A stretch of 38,653 bases of DNA, taken from assembly GCA_018001635.1 (NCBI GenBank), contig JAGNHS010000029.1:1-38653 (forward strand). Reading direction: 5' to 3'. Each line of letters opens with the position of its first letter. Within the stretch, counting starts at the first letter, position 1. Positions 26,276 through 35,079 of this stretch are shown piece after piece. The position numbers and the translations under genes are program-made. The stretch is from Pseudomonadota bacterium (lineage in GTDB: Bacteria > Bdellovibrionota > UBA2428). The notes beneath the pieces are model-generated. The model worked only from the letters and a program-made list of their open reading frames with translations, was not told the origin of the DNA and searched no databases.

Positions 26276-27316
26276 ATGGTCACGAAAAAAATTGCAGTCT
26301 TAACCGGGGGCGGTGATTGTCCCGGACTCAATGCCGTCATTCGTGCAATTGTTCGAAAAAGCTTAGGTAATTCCTATGAAGTTTTAGGACTCCTAGACGG
26401 ATGGCAGGGACTTTTAGAAAAAAGATACAAGAAACTCGACTATCCCTCGGTCAGCGGAATACTTCACATTGGTGGAACTATACTTGGAACCTCTCGAACC
26501 AATCTTTTAAAAGACGAAGGAACTATTCAACTCGCTTTTCAAAGATTCAAAGAATTAGATTTGCACGGATTGATTGCCATTGGTGGTGAGGGAACACTTT
26601 CTGTTTCCGCGAAAATGTTTGAGCGCGGTCTCAATGTTATTGGAGTGCCTAAAACCATCGACAACGACATTAGTGAAACAGATTACACTTTTGGTTTTGA
26701 TACAGCAGTTCAAATTGCGACAGAAGCCATTGATAGACTACACACCACTGCTGAAAGCCACAAACGAGCGATGGTTGTAGAAGTCATGGGAAGACACGCC
26801 GGTTGGATCGCAGCTCACGCTGGAATAGCGGGTGGCGCAGACGCCATTGTCATTCCCGAGTTTCCGATGAGTATTGAAGAAATTTGTCAGATCATTGAAC
26901 GACGTCGAGAAAGAGGAAAACTCTATTCTATTATAGTTGTGGCCGAAGGCGCCAAACTTTCAAAAGACGGAACTCTCCTAAGCATACACAAAAATCGAAC
27001 CGATGATTTTGGACGTCACCAACTCGGCGGAATTGGTCAAGCACTAGCCGATCAAATTGAGAAGGCCACTGGAATTGAAGTTCGTGTAACCGTATTAGGA
27101 CACATTCAACGAGGAGGAACCCCTACAGCTCACGATAGAGTGTTGGCCACTCGCTTTGGCACAAAGGCCGTAGAATTGGCACATCAAGAAAAATGGGGAT
27201 ACATGCCCGCACTCAAGGGCAGCGAAATCGTTGAAGTTCCACTGGCACTCGCCGTTAAAAAATTAAAAACAGTTCCTCAATCATTTTGGGATTTTGTACA
27301 TGAATTCTCTGGCTGA
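26276..27316 (+). CDS. pfkA: 6-phosphofructokinase, PfkA family (G104/K124-type active site)
   Basis: This enzyme phosphorylates fructose 6-phosphate to fructose 1,6-bisphosphate. The 346-aa protein has LTGGGDCPGLNAVIR at the N-terminus, GGEGT at 103-107 and PKTIDNDI at 125-132, with GRHAGWIA and LGHIQRGGTPTAHDR later. The Gly in GGEGT is the ATP-type residue, whereas the Lys before TIDND is typical of pyrophosphate or mixed-group enzymes. The combination occurs in ATP-using members of the divergent, actinobacterial-like group. ATP is therefore the more likely donor, but this should be tested. No strong ribosome site is visible before ATG 26276. It overlaps the next gene by 17 bases. Confidence 0.93.
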   Translation: MVTKKIAVLTGGGDCPGLNAVIRAIVRKSLGNSYEVLGLLDGWQGLLEKRYKKLDYPSVSGILHIGGTILGTSRTNLLKDEGTIQLAFQRFKELDLHGLIAIGGEGTLSVSAKMFERGLNVIGVPKTIDNDISETDYTFGFDTAVQIATEAIDRLHTTAESHKRAMVVEVMGRHAGWIAAHAGIAGGADAIVIPEFPMSIEEICQIIERRRERGKLYSIIVVAEGAKLSKDGTLLSIHKNRTDDFGRHQLGGIGQALADQIEKATGIEVRVTVLGHIQRGGTPTAHDRVLATRFGTKAVELAHQEKWGYMPALKGSEIVEVPLALAVKKLKTVPQSFWDFVHEFSG

Positions 27317-27797
27317 AATATTTCCTGAACTTTTTGCACACGACACTCCTCCAAGATTAAAGAACTGGAGCACTTTTTGTAGCGGTGACTGGCTCGTCGT
27401 CATTCAAACACTTAAAGTTAAAAATCTTTGGACATCTGTTAAAGAACAACTGATTGAAGCTTCAAAACGCTCTGGGATCCAATTAAGGAAGATACCAGAG
27501 GAATTAATTCCTCTAGCCCCTGGATTAGAAATTCGCTTTGAAACAATTTCAGACACTCATCAAAACTTATTCAAAGAACTAAAAAACACCTTATCTTTAC
27601 CCGTATTTTTTTCTAATGATTTAGATGACGATACTTTAATCGGCCTGAGTATTTTATTGGCCCTATCCTTGCAATATCGAGGTCCATTATTTTTAGAGCT
27701 TGATAAAAGTAAAATAAATAATCTTCGACATTGGCCCGAACCACTTTGGACTCAAGAACGCATTTTACGTAACACCCGCCCCAGAGAGCTCCAATGA
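27300..27797 (+). CDS. Conserved-context protein of unknown function
   Basis: The protein (165 aa from ATG 27300) has no motif I recognise. It lacks a signal peptide or clear membrane segment. An acidic NDLDDDT stretch is followed by a mildly hydrophobic helix (LIGLSILLALSLQ), and the C-terminus is basic. A TTG two codons upstream is an alternative start. The first 17 bases overlap the end of pfkA and its TGA overlaps the start of the acetyltransferase (ATGA), so the three probably form one transcription unit. Codon composition is like that of its neighbours, which supports a real gene. Confidence 0.65.
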   Translation: MNSLAEIFPELFAHDTPPRLKNWSTFCSGDWLVVIQTLKVKNLWTSVKEQLIEASKRSGIQLRKIPEELIPLAPGLEIRFETISDTHQNLFKELKNTLSLPVFFSNDLDDDTLIGLSILLALSLQYRGPLFLELDKSKINNLRHWPEPLWTQERILRNTRPRELQ

Positions 27798-28255
27798 ATC
27801 ACCTAATTAGAAATGCAACTCAAAACGATCATTCTGAAATTGTAGAAATGCAATTGGCCATGGCCTTCGAAAGCGAAGGCATGAAACTAGACCTTGAAAC
27901 TCTTCAAAAGGGCGTCAGCGCTGTTCTCAACGACTCCAACAAAGGAACTTATTTAATTGCAGAATTAGACAAAAAAATATCTGGAATGTTGCTTTGCATT
28001 CCCGAATGGAGCGATTGGCGTAATGGAACAGTGATTTGGATACACTCCGTATTTGTAAAGCCAGAAAGCCGAAGAAATGGCACTTACAGAGCCCTTTACT
28101 CACATTTAAAATCACAAGTTGAAACGAGCCCCAACTTAAGAGGACTCCGTCTCTATGTTGAAAAAAACAATTTGAAAGCTCAAGAAACATACCGAAAACT
28201 TGGGATGCGAAACGATCATTATGATCTATACGAATGGATGAAAGATTTCCTTTAA
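27794..28255 (+). CDS. GNAT-family N-acetyltransferase
   Basis: The 153-aa protein has the GCN5-related acetyltransferase fold: IRNATQNDHSEIVEMQ at the start, the motif A segment HSVFVKPESRRNGTYRAL that binds acetyl-CoA, and LRLYVEKNNLKAQETYRKLGM near the end (motif B). The pyrophosphate-binding loop is RRNGTY rather than the usual Q/R-x-x-G-x-G/A, a mild deviation. It would acetylate an amine on a small molecule or protein; the substrate is unknown. It closes the pfkA run and is followed by an 89-base gap without recognisable signals. Confidence 0.88.
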   Translation: MNHLIRNATQNDHSEIVEMQLAMAFESEGMKLDLETLQKGVSAVLNDSNKGTYLIAELDKKISGMLLCIPEWSDWRNGTVIWIHSVFVKPESRRNGTYRALYSHLKSQVETSPNLRGLRLYVEKNNLKAQETYRKLGMRNDHYDLYEWMKDFL

Positions 28256-28344
28256 AAATAGAAATATACCCAGCGCTTCATTTCGACCCAAATTAGGCAA
28301 GCTCTCTACCCAAACCCAAACTTTACCCCTATCCTATTCTAACG

Positions 28345-29400
28345 ATGAAGCATTTTAATAAGATTTCAACACTCACACTATTAACAACATTCTGCTTTCC
28401 ACTTTTTGCAGGCCTATTTAAAATTGAGAATCGAAGCTTCACGAATGCCGCGCTTGAAGCCGACGGCAATGCGCTTCTGGATCAGCTAGAAAATGAAATA
28501 AACAAAAATTTTCCACAGATAGATGCAGGTGGATATTTAAGAGCCATTGGGAACGCCACGGTCACCGCAGGTTCGGGCGTAGGAGCCGACTACCAAAACC
28601 CATTCAAACTTTTTGTGGTCGGTGTTCAAGGTGGTCTAGGTGTTGATCCTGGAACTTTGACACTAAATAATGCTCTTAAAAGTGAGAACGCTAGCAAAAT
28701 AAAAAGCATTGGTATTCAAGCCGGCCTAGTAGGAGGACTCAATCTCTCTTCATTACCTTCAGAAAAAATCGGATTTATTCCAACGGCTAAAGCAAAATTA
28801 TTTTTTCACATACTACCCGCAAAAAAATCTTTTAAAGAAGTCACTATAAATGTGCTCGATGTAGGCACTCATTATCAATACCAGTGGATTGATGAAGTTT
28901 CCTTTGGCCCTCTTTTAAGATGGAATGGGGTGAGCCTCACGACAGGATTAAGTTATTCAAAAACAAAACTCAGTTACACAAAAGCCATTGCTAAAAGCTC
29001 TTCATATTCTGTGGGCGGATCTGCAACTACAGCCAGCTTTTCAGGGGATATAGAAACAAAAGCTAACATTGGAATTTTTACAGTGCCTTTAGAAATTTCG
29101 TCGGCCGTTCGTTTGCTTTATTTTCTGCAATTTTTTGGAGGTCTTGGAGCCGACTTAAACTACGGCACGGCCAGTGGTGGAGCCACTTTAGCTAACTCAA
29201 CTTTCAGCACAAACCCTGCTGTAGTAACAGGAACTCCCACAGCCAGCCTAGGAGCCAAGAAAGGACCCAACATTGTTGACGCTCGATACTTTGTCGGAAC
29301 AGGATTGGAACTCTTCGCTGTTAATATCTACGGACAATTTACTCAAAGTTTTCCTTCTAAGACTTATGGCTTAAATGTAGGTGTTAAAGCGTTTTGGTAA
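28345..29400 (+). CDS. Secreted beta-barrel-like outer membrane protein, unknown
   Basis: The 351-aa protein starts with a signal peptide (about 1-22, LLTTFCFPLFA). The first part has a charged helix-like segment, and the rest shows alternating strands with many Gly, Ser and Thr residues and an aromatic C-terminal residue (KAFW), as in outer membrane barrels. The family is not recognised. It is convergent with murB, 30 bases apart, with no clear terminator between. It stands at the point where a typical dcw cluster would continue with ftsQ or ddl after murB. Confidence 0.65.
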   Translation: MKHFNKISTLTLLTTFCFPLFAGLFKIENRSFTNAALEADGNALLDQLENEINKNFPQIDAGGYLRAIGNATVTAGSGVGADYQNPFKLFVVGVQGGLGVDPGTLTLNNALKSENASKIKSIGIQAGLVGGLNLSSLPSEKIGFIPTAKAKLFFHILPAKKSFKEVTINVLDVGTHYQYQWIDEVSFGPLLRWNGVSLTTGLSYSKTKLSYTKAIAKSSSYSVGGSATTASFSGDIETKANIGIFTVPLEISSAVRLLYFLQFFGGLGADLNYGTASGGATLANSTFSTNPAVVTGTPTASLGAKKGPNIVDARYFVGTGLELFAVNIYGQFTQSFPSKTYGLNVGVKAFW

Positions 29401-29430
29401 TTTTCAATTATATTGTTGGAACAAACTTAA

Positions 29431-30345
29431 CTAGTTTTCACCAAGGATAATAACTTCAGTTTCCAACTGTATTGAAAATTTTTCAAAAACTTCATTTTGA
29501 ATTTTTCTTATCAAAGTCTCGACGTCAGAAGCCGTGGCCGATCCTACATTTAAAATAAAATTAGCATGCTTTAGAGACACTTGAGCCCCGCCCACCCTAA
29601 GCCCTTTTAAGCCAGCCGCTTCAATCAATCGACCTGCACCTTTTTCAGAATTCTCGGGATTTTTAAAAACGCTCCCACAATTCGGATATTCTAAAGGCTG
29701 ACGCAAACCTCTATAACCCAATATTTCATCGACTAAGTTCCGACTTTTTTTAGAATCAACTTCCTTTTTTAATAGCAAATCTACGGACAAAACTATTGTT
29801 TTCCCGTCTAACAAACCTTCGCCATGACCTCGATATTTCAATCCAAGGCCATCCTTAAGGACAGTGTATAAACCTCTTTTAAGTGAATAAAATTGAACCG
29901 CTTCAATAACATTCGAATAGGATCCCCACTTAGTTCCAGCATTCATAAAAACAGCCCCACCCAAAGTCCCAGGGATTCCAGCAGAAAATTCCAAACCAGA
30001 TAAATGATGTAAAAGCGACCAATCTAATAAGTGGGCCTTAGATAAATTAGCGGGAACTCTAATCATGATTTGATTAGCATCTTCAGAAAGAATTTCGATT
30101 CGCCCTTCTTTTAAAGATCCCAAATAAATAACAACGCCCCGAATCCCCTTATCACGAATCAGTAAATTACTGCCGTTACCCAATAAAGTTAGCGGCAAAG
30201 CTTGCTCACTAGAAAAATCAAGCGCTCTACACATATCTTCAATGCTTTGAGGCATAACAAAAATGTCAGCAGGTCCACCAATTTTATAAGTCACATAGGG
30301 TGCTAGTTCATGACGAAAATAAACTGGGCAATTTAATGGCAGCAT
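29431..30345 (-). CDS. murB: UDP-N-acetylenolpyruvoylglucosamine reductase
   Basis: MurB reduces UDP-GlcNAc-enolpyruvate to UDP-MurNAc with NADPH and bound FAD, the second committed step of peptidoglycan precursor synthesis in the cytoplasm. The 304-aa protein shows the FAD motif TYKIGGPAD, LGNGSNLL, SGIPGTLGGAVFMNAG, the proton-donating Ser in NCGSVFKNP and the C-terminal LETEVIILG with the catalytic Glu. The length and the lack of the extra loop fit type II MurB. It follows murC by two bases. As the last gene of the run, it ends against the convergent 28345-29400 gene. Confidence 0.96.
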   Translation of the reverse strand: MLPLNCPVYFRHELAPYVTYKIGGPADIFVMPQSIEDMCRALDFSSEQALPLTLLGNGSNLLIRDKGIRGVVIYLGSLKEGRIEILSEDANQIMIRVPANLSKAHLLDWSLLHHLSGLEFSAGIPGTLGGAVFMNAGTKWGSYSNVIEAVQFYSLKRGLYTVLKDGLGLKYRGHGEGLLDGKTIVLSVDLLLKKEVDSKKSRNLVDEILGYRGLRQPLEYPNCGSVFKNPENSEKGAGRLIEAAGLKGLRVGGAQVSLKHANFILNVGSATASDVETLIRKIQNEVFEKFSIQLETEVIILGEN

Positions 30346-30347
30346 TT

Positions 30348-31751
30348 TTATTTTAAAATTTTTGAAATGATTTTATAAACATCGCCGGCCCCTAATACAA
30401 ACAATACATCTCCAGCCTTCAGAGTTCCGGTTTCTATCCATTTATAAATTCGCTGAATTGATGAATCCAGTGAATCTTCAAATTGAGCCTTTGGGGAAAT
30501 CACATTTTTAGCAAATTCTTCTTTATCAAAATTTAGAGCCCAGGATTCCTTTTTCTCGCTCGCAGCATAAATGGGTAAAGAGATGAGTTCATCACATGAT
30601 TTAAAACAATGAGCAAATTCATTCCAACAAAGTTTAGTTCGAGAAAATCTATGAGGTTGAAAAACAACTCCAATTTTAGCATTTGGGAAAACGCTTCTCG
30701 CTGCCATTAAAGTGGCTTCGATTTCAGTAGGATGATGAGCATAGTCTTCGTAAATAGTAATTCCCTTATACTCACCCTTTCTTTCAAATCTTCTACTGAC
30801 ACCTCTAAAACTTCTCAAACCTTGCGCCACAGAGGCTACAGAAATGTCTAGCTCTAAGGCGAGCAATGCCGCCGCAGCCGCATTAAGCATATTGTGTCTA
30901 CCGGGTACACTCGTTGTTAAAGTCATTTTAACTTTTGAATAATTATCTTGCTGAGAATAAATTTCGAAACGAGGTGAGGCTCCTTCTTCCAGGACTTTTA
31001 ATAAAAAATCGGGTTTAAATTCTTTTGAAAAACCATACCAAGATACAGATTTATTAATTTGTGGAGCAATTTCTCTTAGAGACAGGGAATCTGAACACAA
31101 AAATGCTTTTCCATAAAACGGCAACTTATCAAGATAATCTAAAAACGATTGCTTAACCCCTTCAATATTAGAGTAATGATCAAGATGTTCGAAATCGATA
31201 TTTGTGACAATCGCATATTCTGGAGAAAGTTTTAAAAACGAACCATCACTCTCATCGGCTTCGGCCACAAGCCACTCACCACCTCCCCAAGTGGCATTGG
31301 ATCCAATCGCGTCTAAACGACCTCCAATGACGACCGTAGGGTCCTTACCAGCCTCTTTGAGAATCATAGATAACATACCTGTCGTCGTGGTTTTTCCATG
31401 ACTTCCCGCGACTCCGATTCCTCGCTTAAGTCGCATAAGTTCACCGAGCATTTCAGCTCTTCGAATGACAGGTATCTTATTTTTCTTTGCAAAAACAATT
31501 TCAGGATTATCCGGAGAAACGGCTGTTGAAAAAACTAAAACGTGTGGCAGATATTTTATAAGAATTTCTTCGCTATGGCCTAATTGAATTTCTGCGCCTA
31601 GGCCTTTTAACCTTTTCACAGATTCGGAATCGCTTAAATCTGAACCCGTGACTCGATGCCCTTGGCTCATTAACAATTCGGCAATTCCCGACATTCCAAT
31701 TCCGCCAATTCCTACGAAATGAACATTTCTAGATTTTTCACTCAAAGGCAT
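30348..31751 (-). CDS. murC: UDP-N-acetylmuramate--L-alanine ligase
   Basis: MurC uses ATP to join L-alanine to UDP-MurNAc. The 467-aa protein begins with the dinucleotide-like VHFVGIGGIGMSGIAELL, has the P-loop GSHGKTTTTGM, VAEADESDGSF, TNIDFEHLDHY, PGRHNMLNAAAA and EDYAHHPTEI. All these are standard for MurC and intact, unlike the MurD in this window. It lies between murG (44-base gap) and murB (2-base gap). The ATG at 31751 gives the expected N-terminus. Confidence 0.97.
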   Translation of the reverse strand: MPLSEKSRNVHFVGIGGIGMSGIAELLMSQGHRVTGSDLSDSESVKRLKGLGAEIQLGHSEEILIKYLPHVLVFSTAVSPDNPEIVFAKKNKIPVIRRAEMLGELMRLKRGIGVAGSHGKTTTTGMLSMILKEAGKDPTVVIGGRLDAIGSNATWGGGEWLVAEADESDGSFLKLSPEYAIVTNIDFEHLDHYSNIEGVKQSFLDYLDKLPFYGKAFLCSDSLSLREIAPQINKSVSWYGFSKEFKPDFLLKVLEEGASPRFEIYSQQDNYSKVKMTLTTSVPGRHNMLNAAAAALLALELDISVASVAQGLRSFRGVSRRFERKGEYKGITIYEDYAHHPTEIEATLMAARSVFPNAKIGVVFQPHRFSRTKLCWNEFAHCFKSCDELISLPIYAASEKKESWALNFDKEEFAKNVISPKAQFEDSLDSSIQRIYKWIETGTLKAGDVLFVLGAGDVYKIISKILK

Positions 31752-31795
31752 AGATTCTTACTACTTCTCGAGCCCCTAAAACTCAACCATTCCCC

Positions 31796-32911
31796 TCAAT
31801 GAAGCTTTAAGATTTGAATAATATCATTGGAAATATCATCTCCAGCCTTGGGCCTGGCGGTCTTTAAAAAAGCCTCACTTAACGCCACTCTTTTTCTCAA
31901 AGAATCACCACTCAACATGAGATCGCGAACGTGAGTTGATAATGAAGTTGTAAAGTTTTGATCCTTTTCATCGACGACTCTAACGGCATGATGTTTCTCT
32001 AATAATTTAGCATTGACGCGTTGGTGATCATCAGCCGCATAAGGGAAAGGAATCAAAATAGTTGGGATACCTACAATTGATAGCTCCGCTAAAGTCATGG
32101 CCCCAGCCCTCGCTATTACCAAATCACTTTTCTCTAATAGGGGCATGAGATCACTAATAAAAGGAAGAATTGTTGAACGTCGTTTTATCCCCAGTTCAGC
32201 TTGTCGTTTTAAGGAAAAATCTAAATTGATTTGCCCGGATTGAAGGGTCAAAGTGATCTCGTTGTTTATAGCGTTTAAATGACTTAGCAATTCTAAACTG
32301 GCCTCACAAAGTTTTCGAGCGCCTTGCGATCCCCCTAACACTAAAATATTTCTAGCATCACCTCTTAAGCGGGCCTGATGAAATTGAGGTCGAACAGGAT
32401 TACCGTAATCTTTCACGGAACACTTCATCACTTTTTCGGCATCTGAAAATGGAACTGAATAGGCCGCTTTTGCGTATTTCGAAATGATTTTATTAGCCAC
32501 ACCTGTTTTAATATTAGGCTCATGAATAAATATTTTAATTCGTGCAAGTATACAAAATATTGAAACAGGAAACGACACATATCCGCCAACACTCAACATC
32601 GCCTTAGGTCGGCCAAGAGTGAAATAGGCTTTGGCCACTTGAAATACACAAACTAATATTGAAAAGGGAATTAATATTTTAGAAAGAAAATTCTTTCCTT
32701 TCCAGGCCTGTGCTGAAATAGGATAAAACTGATGCAAATGCTCAGGAATAACTTTAGCTTCAAGCCTAGTGGAGGTGCCAAAAAATAAAAAATCCTCTGG
32801 ACTCAAATTTAATTTTTCTTGTAATTTTCTCGCAATTTCTAAACCAGGAAAAATATGACCGCCTGTACCCGCGGCCACAAACCAAAATGTAGGGCGAGTT
32901 TTTTTAGACAT
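31796..32911 (-). CDS. murG: Undecaprenyldiphospho-muramoylpentapeptide N-acetylglucosaminyltransferase
   Basis: MurG adds GlcNAc to lipid I to make lipid II at the inner face of the cytoplasmic membrane. The 371-aa protein has the glycine-rich GTGGHIFPGLEIA, VGGYVSFP, GGSQGARK and AGAMTLAELSIVGIPTILIPFP, followed by ADDHQRVNA, matching a GT-B family 28 enzyme. It overlaps the end of ftsW by eight bases, so translation is probably coupled. Membrane association by a hydrophobic patch is expected from the family. Length is normal. Confidence 0.97.
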   Translation of the reverse strand: MSKKTRPTFWFVAAGTGGHIFPGLEIARKLQEKLNLSPEDFLFFGTSTRLEAKVIPEHLHQFYPISAQAWKGKNFLSKILIPFSILVCVFQVAKAYFTLGRPKAMLSVGGYVSFPVSIFCILARIKIFIHEPNIKTGVANKIISKYAKAAYSVPFSDAEKVMKCSVKDYGNPVRPQFHQARLRGDARNILVLGGSQGARKLCEASLELLSHLNAINNEITLTLQSGQINLDFSLKRQAELGIKRRSTILPFISDLMPLLEKSDLVIARAGAMTLAELSIVGIPTILIPFPYAADDHQRVNAKLLEKHHAVRVVDEKDQNFTTSLSTHVRDLMLSGDSLRKRVALSEAFLKTARPKAGDDISNDIIQILKLH

Positions 32912-34028
32912 GATACCGACTTTCTTTAGCCACTAGCATAAGAAAACCCACCATAACCATAGAAGCCATTAATGATGAGCCTCCATGAGAAAGAAATGGT
33001 AACGGAATGCCTTTAGTAGGCAAAAGCCCTAAAATCACAAAAAGATTAAAAAGTATTTGTGCAGAAAACATGAGAGTAATTCCAGAGGCTAAAAGATAAG
33101 TTTCACTTCTAAGTGCATTTTTGGAAATTCTAAAACCTCTCTGACAAAATAAGAAAAACAATAAAAGTAAAAGCGAAAATCCAAAAAATCCCAATTCTTC
33201 AGCTACAATCGATCCGATAAAATCAGTATGGACTTCGGGAAGAAAATAAAGTTTTTCCTGACTATTGCCTAACCCTTTTCCCCACCAACCGCCTGAATGA
33301 AAAGCCGTAAAAGACTGAATAATTTGATAGCTCGCATTTTGAGGGTCAGACCAAGGATCTAAAAAAGATAACAAACGTCGCCTTCTATAATCTTCCTGAA
33401 AAACCACAATCACAGCGCTTAAAGCTCCCAAGAAGCCCACACTCAACATTAACTTGAGTGAAAGTCCTGATAAAAACAACATTCCGAAAGTAATCAAACA
33501 TAGTAAAAATGCATTTCCAAAGTCAGGTTGATAAAGTGTAGCCACTACGCTCAGCAACCACAAAACTATTACGGTCAAAGGCTTCTCATAAAAAGTTCTT
33601 TCAGAGGAGCTTTTTTCGAGAGGCAAATAATGACTTAAAAATAAAACCCAAGCTAGTTTTAAAAGTTCAACAGGTTGAAATTGAAAACTAAAAATACGAA
33701 TCCAACGAGCAGCGCCTTTAGTTTCCAAACTAAAAGCTGGCACGTAAGTTAAGAGCAAACAAAATAAACTTATTATCAAGAAATAAAAACTAAAGCTTAA
33801 CCAAGCACGTGAAGAAGACGAAGCCACCCAAGTCATCAAAATAAATCCAATGAGCGAAAAAAAAGCCTGTCGTTTCAAGAAATATAATGAGTCTTGAAAC
33901 TTATCAGTAGCGAGCACACTTGAGGCTGAATAGAGTATTGTCAGACCGAATCCCAAAAGAATTAAAACCAAAAGTAAAAAACGAGTATCAATCCTAGAAA
34001 TAAATGAAGAGAATTGTCTCACACCCAT
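32904..34028 (-). CDS. ftsW: Lipid II polymerase / division protein FtsW (SEDS family)
   Basis: FtsW is the septal SEDS glycosyltransferase that polymerises lipid II together with a class B penicillin-binding protein. The protein (374 aa from ATG 34028) has about ten membrane segments, YQPDFGNAF, the conserved EVHTDFI with the catalytic Asp, AEELGF, and the FtsW-type end LPTKGIPLPFLSHGGSSL. The open frame extends upstream to a TTG at 34103, but the added residues are not hydrophobic in the usual pattern. ATG 34028 gives the typical short cytoplasmic N-terminus. Ribosome site is weak. A possible promoter (TTGACT, TATGTT) has a long 19-base spacer. It is divergent from the inserted gene at 34128. 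Confidence 0.95.
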   Translation of the reverse strand: MGVRQFSSFISRIDTRFLLLVLILLGFGLTILYSASSVLATDKFQDSLYFLKRQAFFSLIGFILMTWVASSSSRAWLSFSFYFLIISLFCLLLTYVPAFSLETKGAARWIRIFSFQFQPVELLKLAWVLFLSHYLPLEKSSSERTFYEKPLTVIVLWLLSVVATLYQPDFGNAFLLCLITFGMLFLSGLSLKLMLSVGFLGALSAVIVVFQEDYRRRRLLSFLDPWSDPQNASYQIIQSFTAFHSGGWWGKGLGNSQEKLYFLPEVHTDFIGSIVAEELGFFGFSLLLLLFFLFCQRGFRISKNALRSETYLLASGITLMFSAQILFNLFVILGLLPTKGIPLPFLSHGGSSLMASMVMVGFLMLVAKESRYHV

Positions 34029-34127
34029 ACAATAACATAGGGAAATTACTGGAAGATCAGTCAAATTATCGACTGCAATGTAAATTTCGTTTGCCCATCG
34101 CAACGCAGCGTGTTTATAAGCCTAAGC

Positions 34128-35066
34128 ATGTTTAAAGTTAAACGAGCTCAGTCCCTTTTTTTAATTTTAGTATCTTGTTACGGAAATAGCGTTTTTAGCA
34201 GTCACTTTAGTCCTCCCTGCCAAGAGGCAATCCTTTTAAATAATTTGGGCGCCCATCAACTTTTTCAAATTGTTGAACGAAGCGATGATTTTTGGCAAAA
34301 ACCTAAGAGTGCTAGCCAAAGAAACTATTTGAGCATTGTCCACGGGAGAAACCAGAGAAATACAAGTTCGCGTCCAGTTTTAATTCTCAATACAGGAATT
34401 AAAGATAAAGAAATTTTACAATTAAGAACCCAATCTGAAAACGGATCGACTTATTTATACGCTACCCTAAACCCAGGAAAAGGTTATGGCGTCCATCAAG
34501 TTTCTGGGAAGCACGTTATTGAAGAGTCTAAAGAAAAAGAAAAAGATTTTTTCCCCTCGATAATTTCTGCAATGTCTTTAAGTTTAGATACTAAATTTTT
34601 TGTTTATGCAGAAAGGCTCTCCGTTAATGCTGACTCCTCAGCAACAAGACTTAATTTCTTATTGAGCGATTTTTTAATGAAGTCATTAAACAGCACTGGT
34701 CCCATCGGAGAGCTTCCTAGAACCTTCCAAAGTTTTGAGTTTCCAGACACTGCGAGTAGCGATCCTAATGGATTTACCGAAATGGGATTTAGTCCAAATG
34801 GGAAATTTTTTGTGGCCATGTCAGCGACTTCACTTGAAATCTTTTATTACAACGGGACTATCTTCAATCGACTCGACGTAGCTCCAATCCTGAACGTCAT
34901 ATTTCCCTCTAAAGACACAAATGTTTTCAATCTCACAAAATTAGAGTTTTCAAAAGATTCTTTAATATTAAAGGTTGATATGGAAAGCCCTCAAATTGGT
35001 GCTTCACCTAAAAAATATCAAATTAAAATCGACCTAAGCGACCTAAAACCCGCAAGCAGAAACTAG
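34128..35066 (+). CDS. Exported protein of unknown function, possibly beta-propeller-like, inserted in the mur/fts cluster
   Basis: The protein (312 aa from ATG 34128; a GTG at 34110 adds six residues) has a short hydrophobic N-terminus (SLFLILVSCYGNSVF) that suggests export, with a Cys that may or may not be lipidated. The middle contains blocks such as GFSPNGKFFVAMS and MSLSLDTKFFVYAE, reminiscent of WD40 or TolB-like blades, but too few to be certain. I do not recognise a family. It lies on the opposite strand between murD and ftsW, convergent with murD (13 bases) and divergent from ftsW, breaking an otherwise collinear cell-wall cluster. A weak TTGCCC/TTATAA promoter pair lies at 34091-34119. 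Confidence 0.7.
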   Translation: MFKVKRAQSLFLILVSCYGNSVFSSHFSPPCQEAILLNNLGAHQLFQIVERSDDFWQKPKSASQRNYLSIVHGRNQRNTSSRPVLILNTGIKDKEILQLRTQSENGSTYLYATLNPGKGYGVHQVSGKHVIEESKEKEKDFFPSIISAMSLSLDTKFFVYAERLSVNADSSATRLNFLLSDFLMKSLNSTGPIGELPRTFQSFEFPDTASSDPNGFTEMGFSPNGKFFVAMSATSLEIFYYNGTIFNRLDVAPILNVIFPSKDTNVFNLTKLEFSKDSLILKVDMESPQIGASPKKYQIKIDLSDLKPASRN

Positions 35067-35079
35067 TTGCCTGTCAAAA

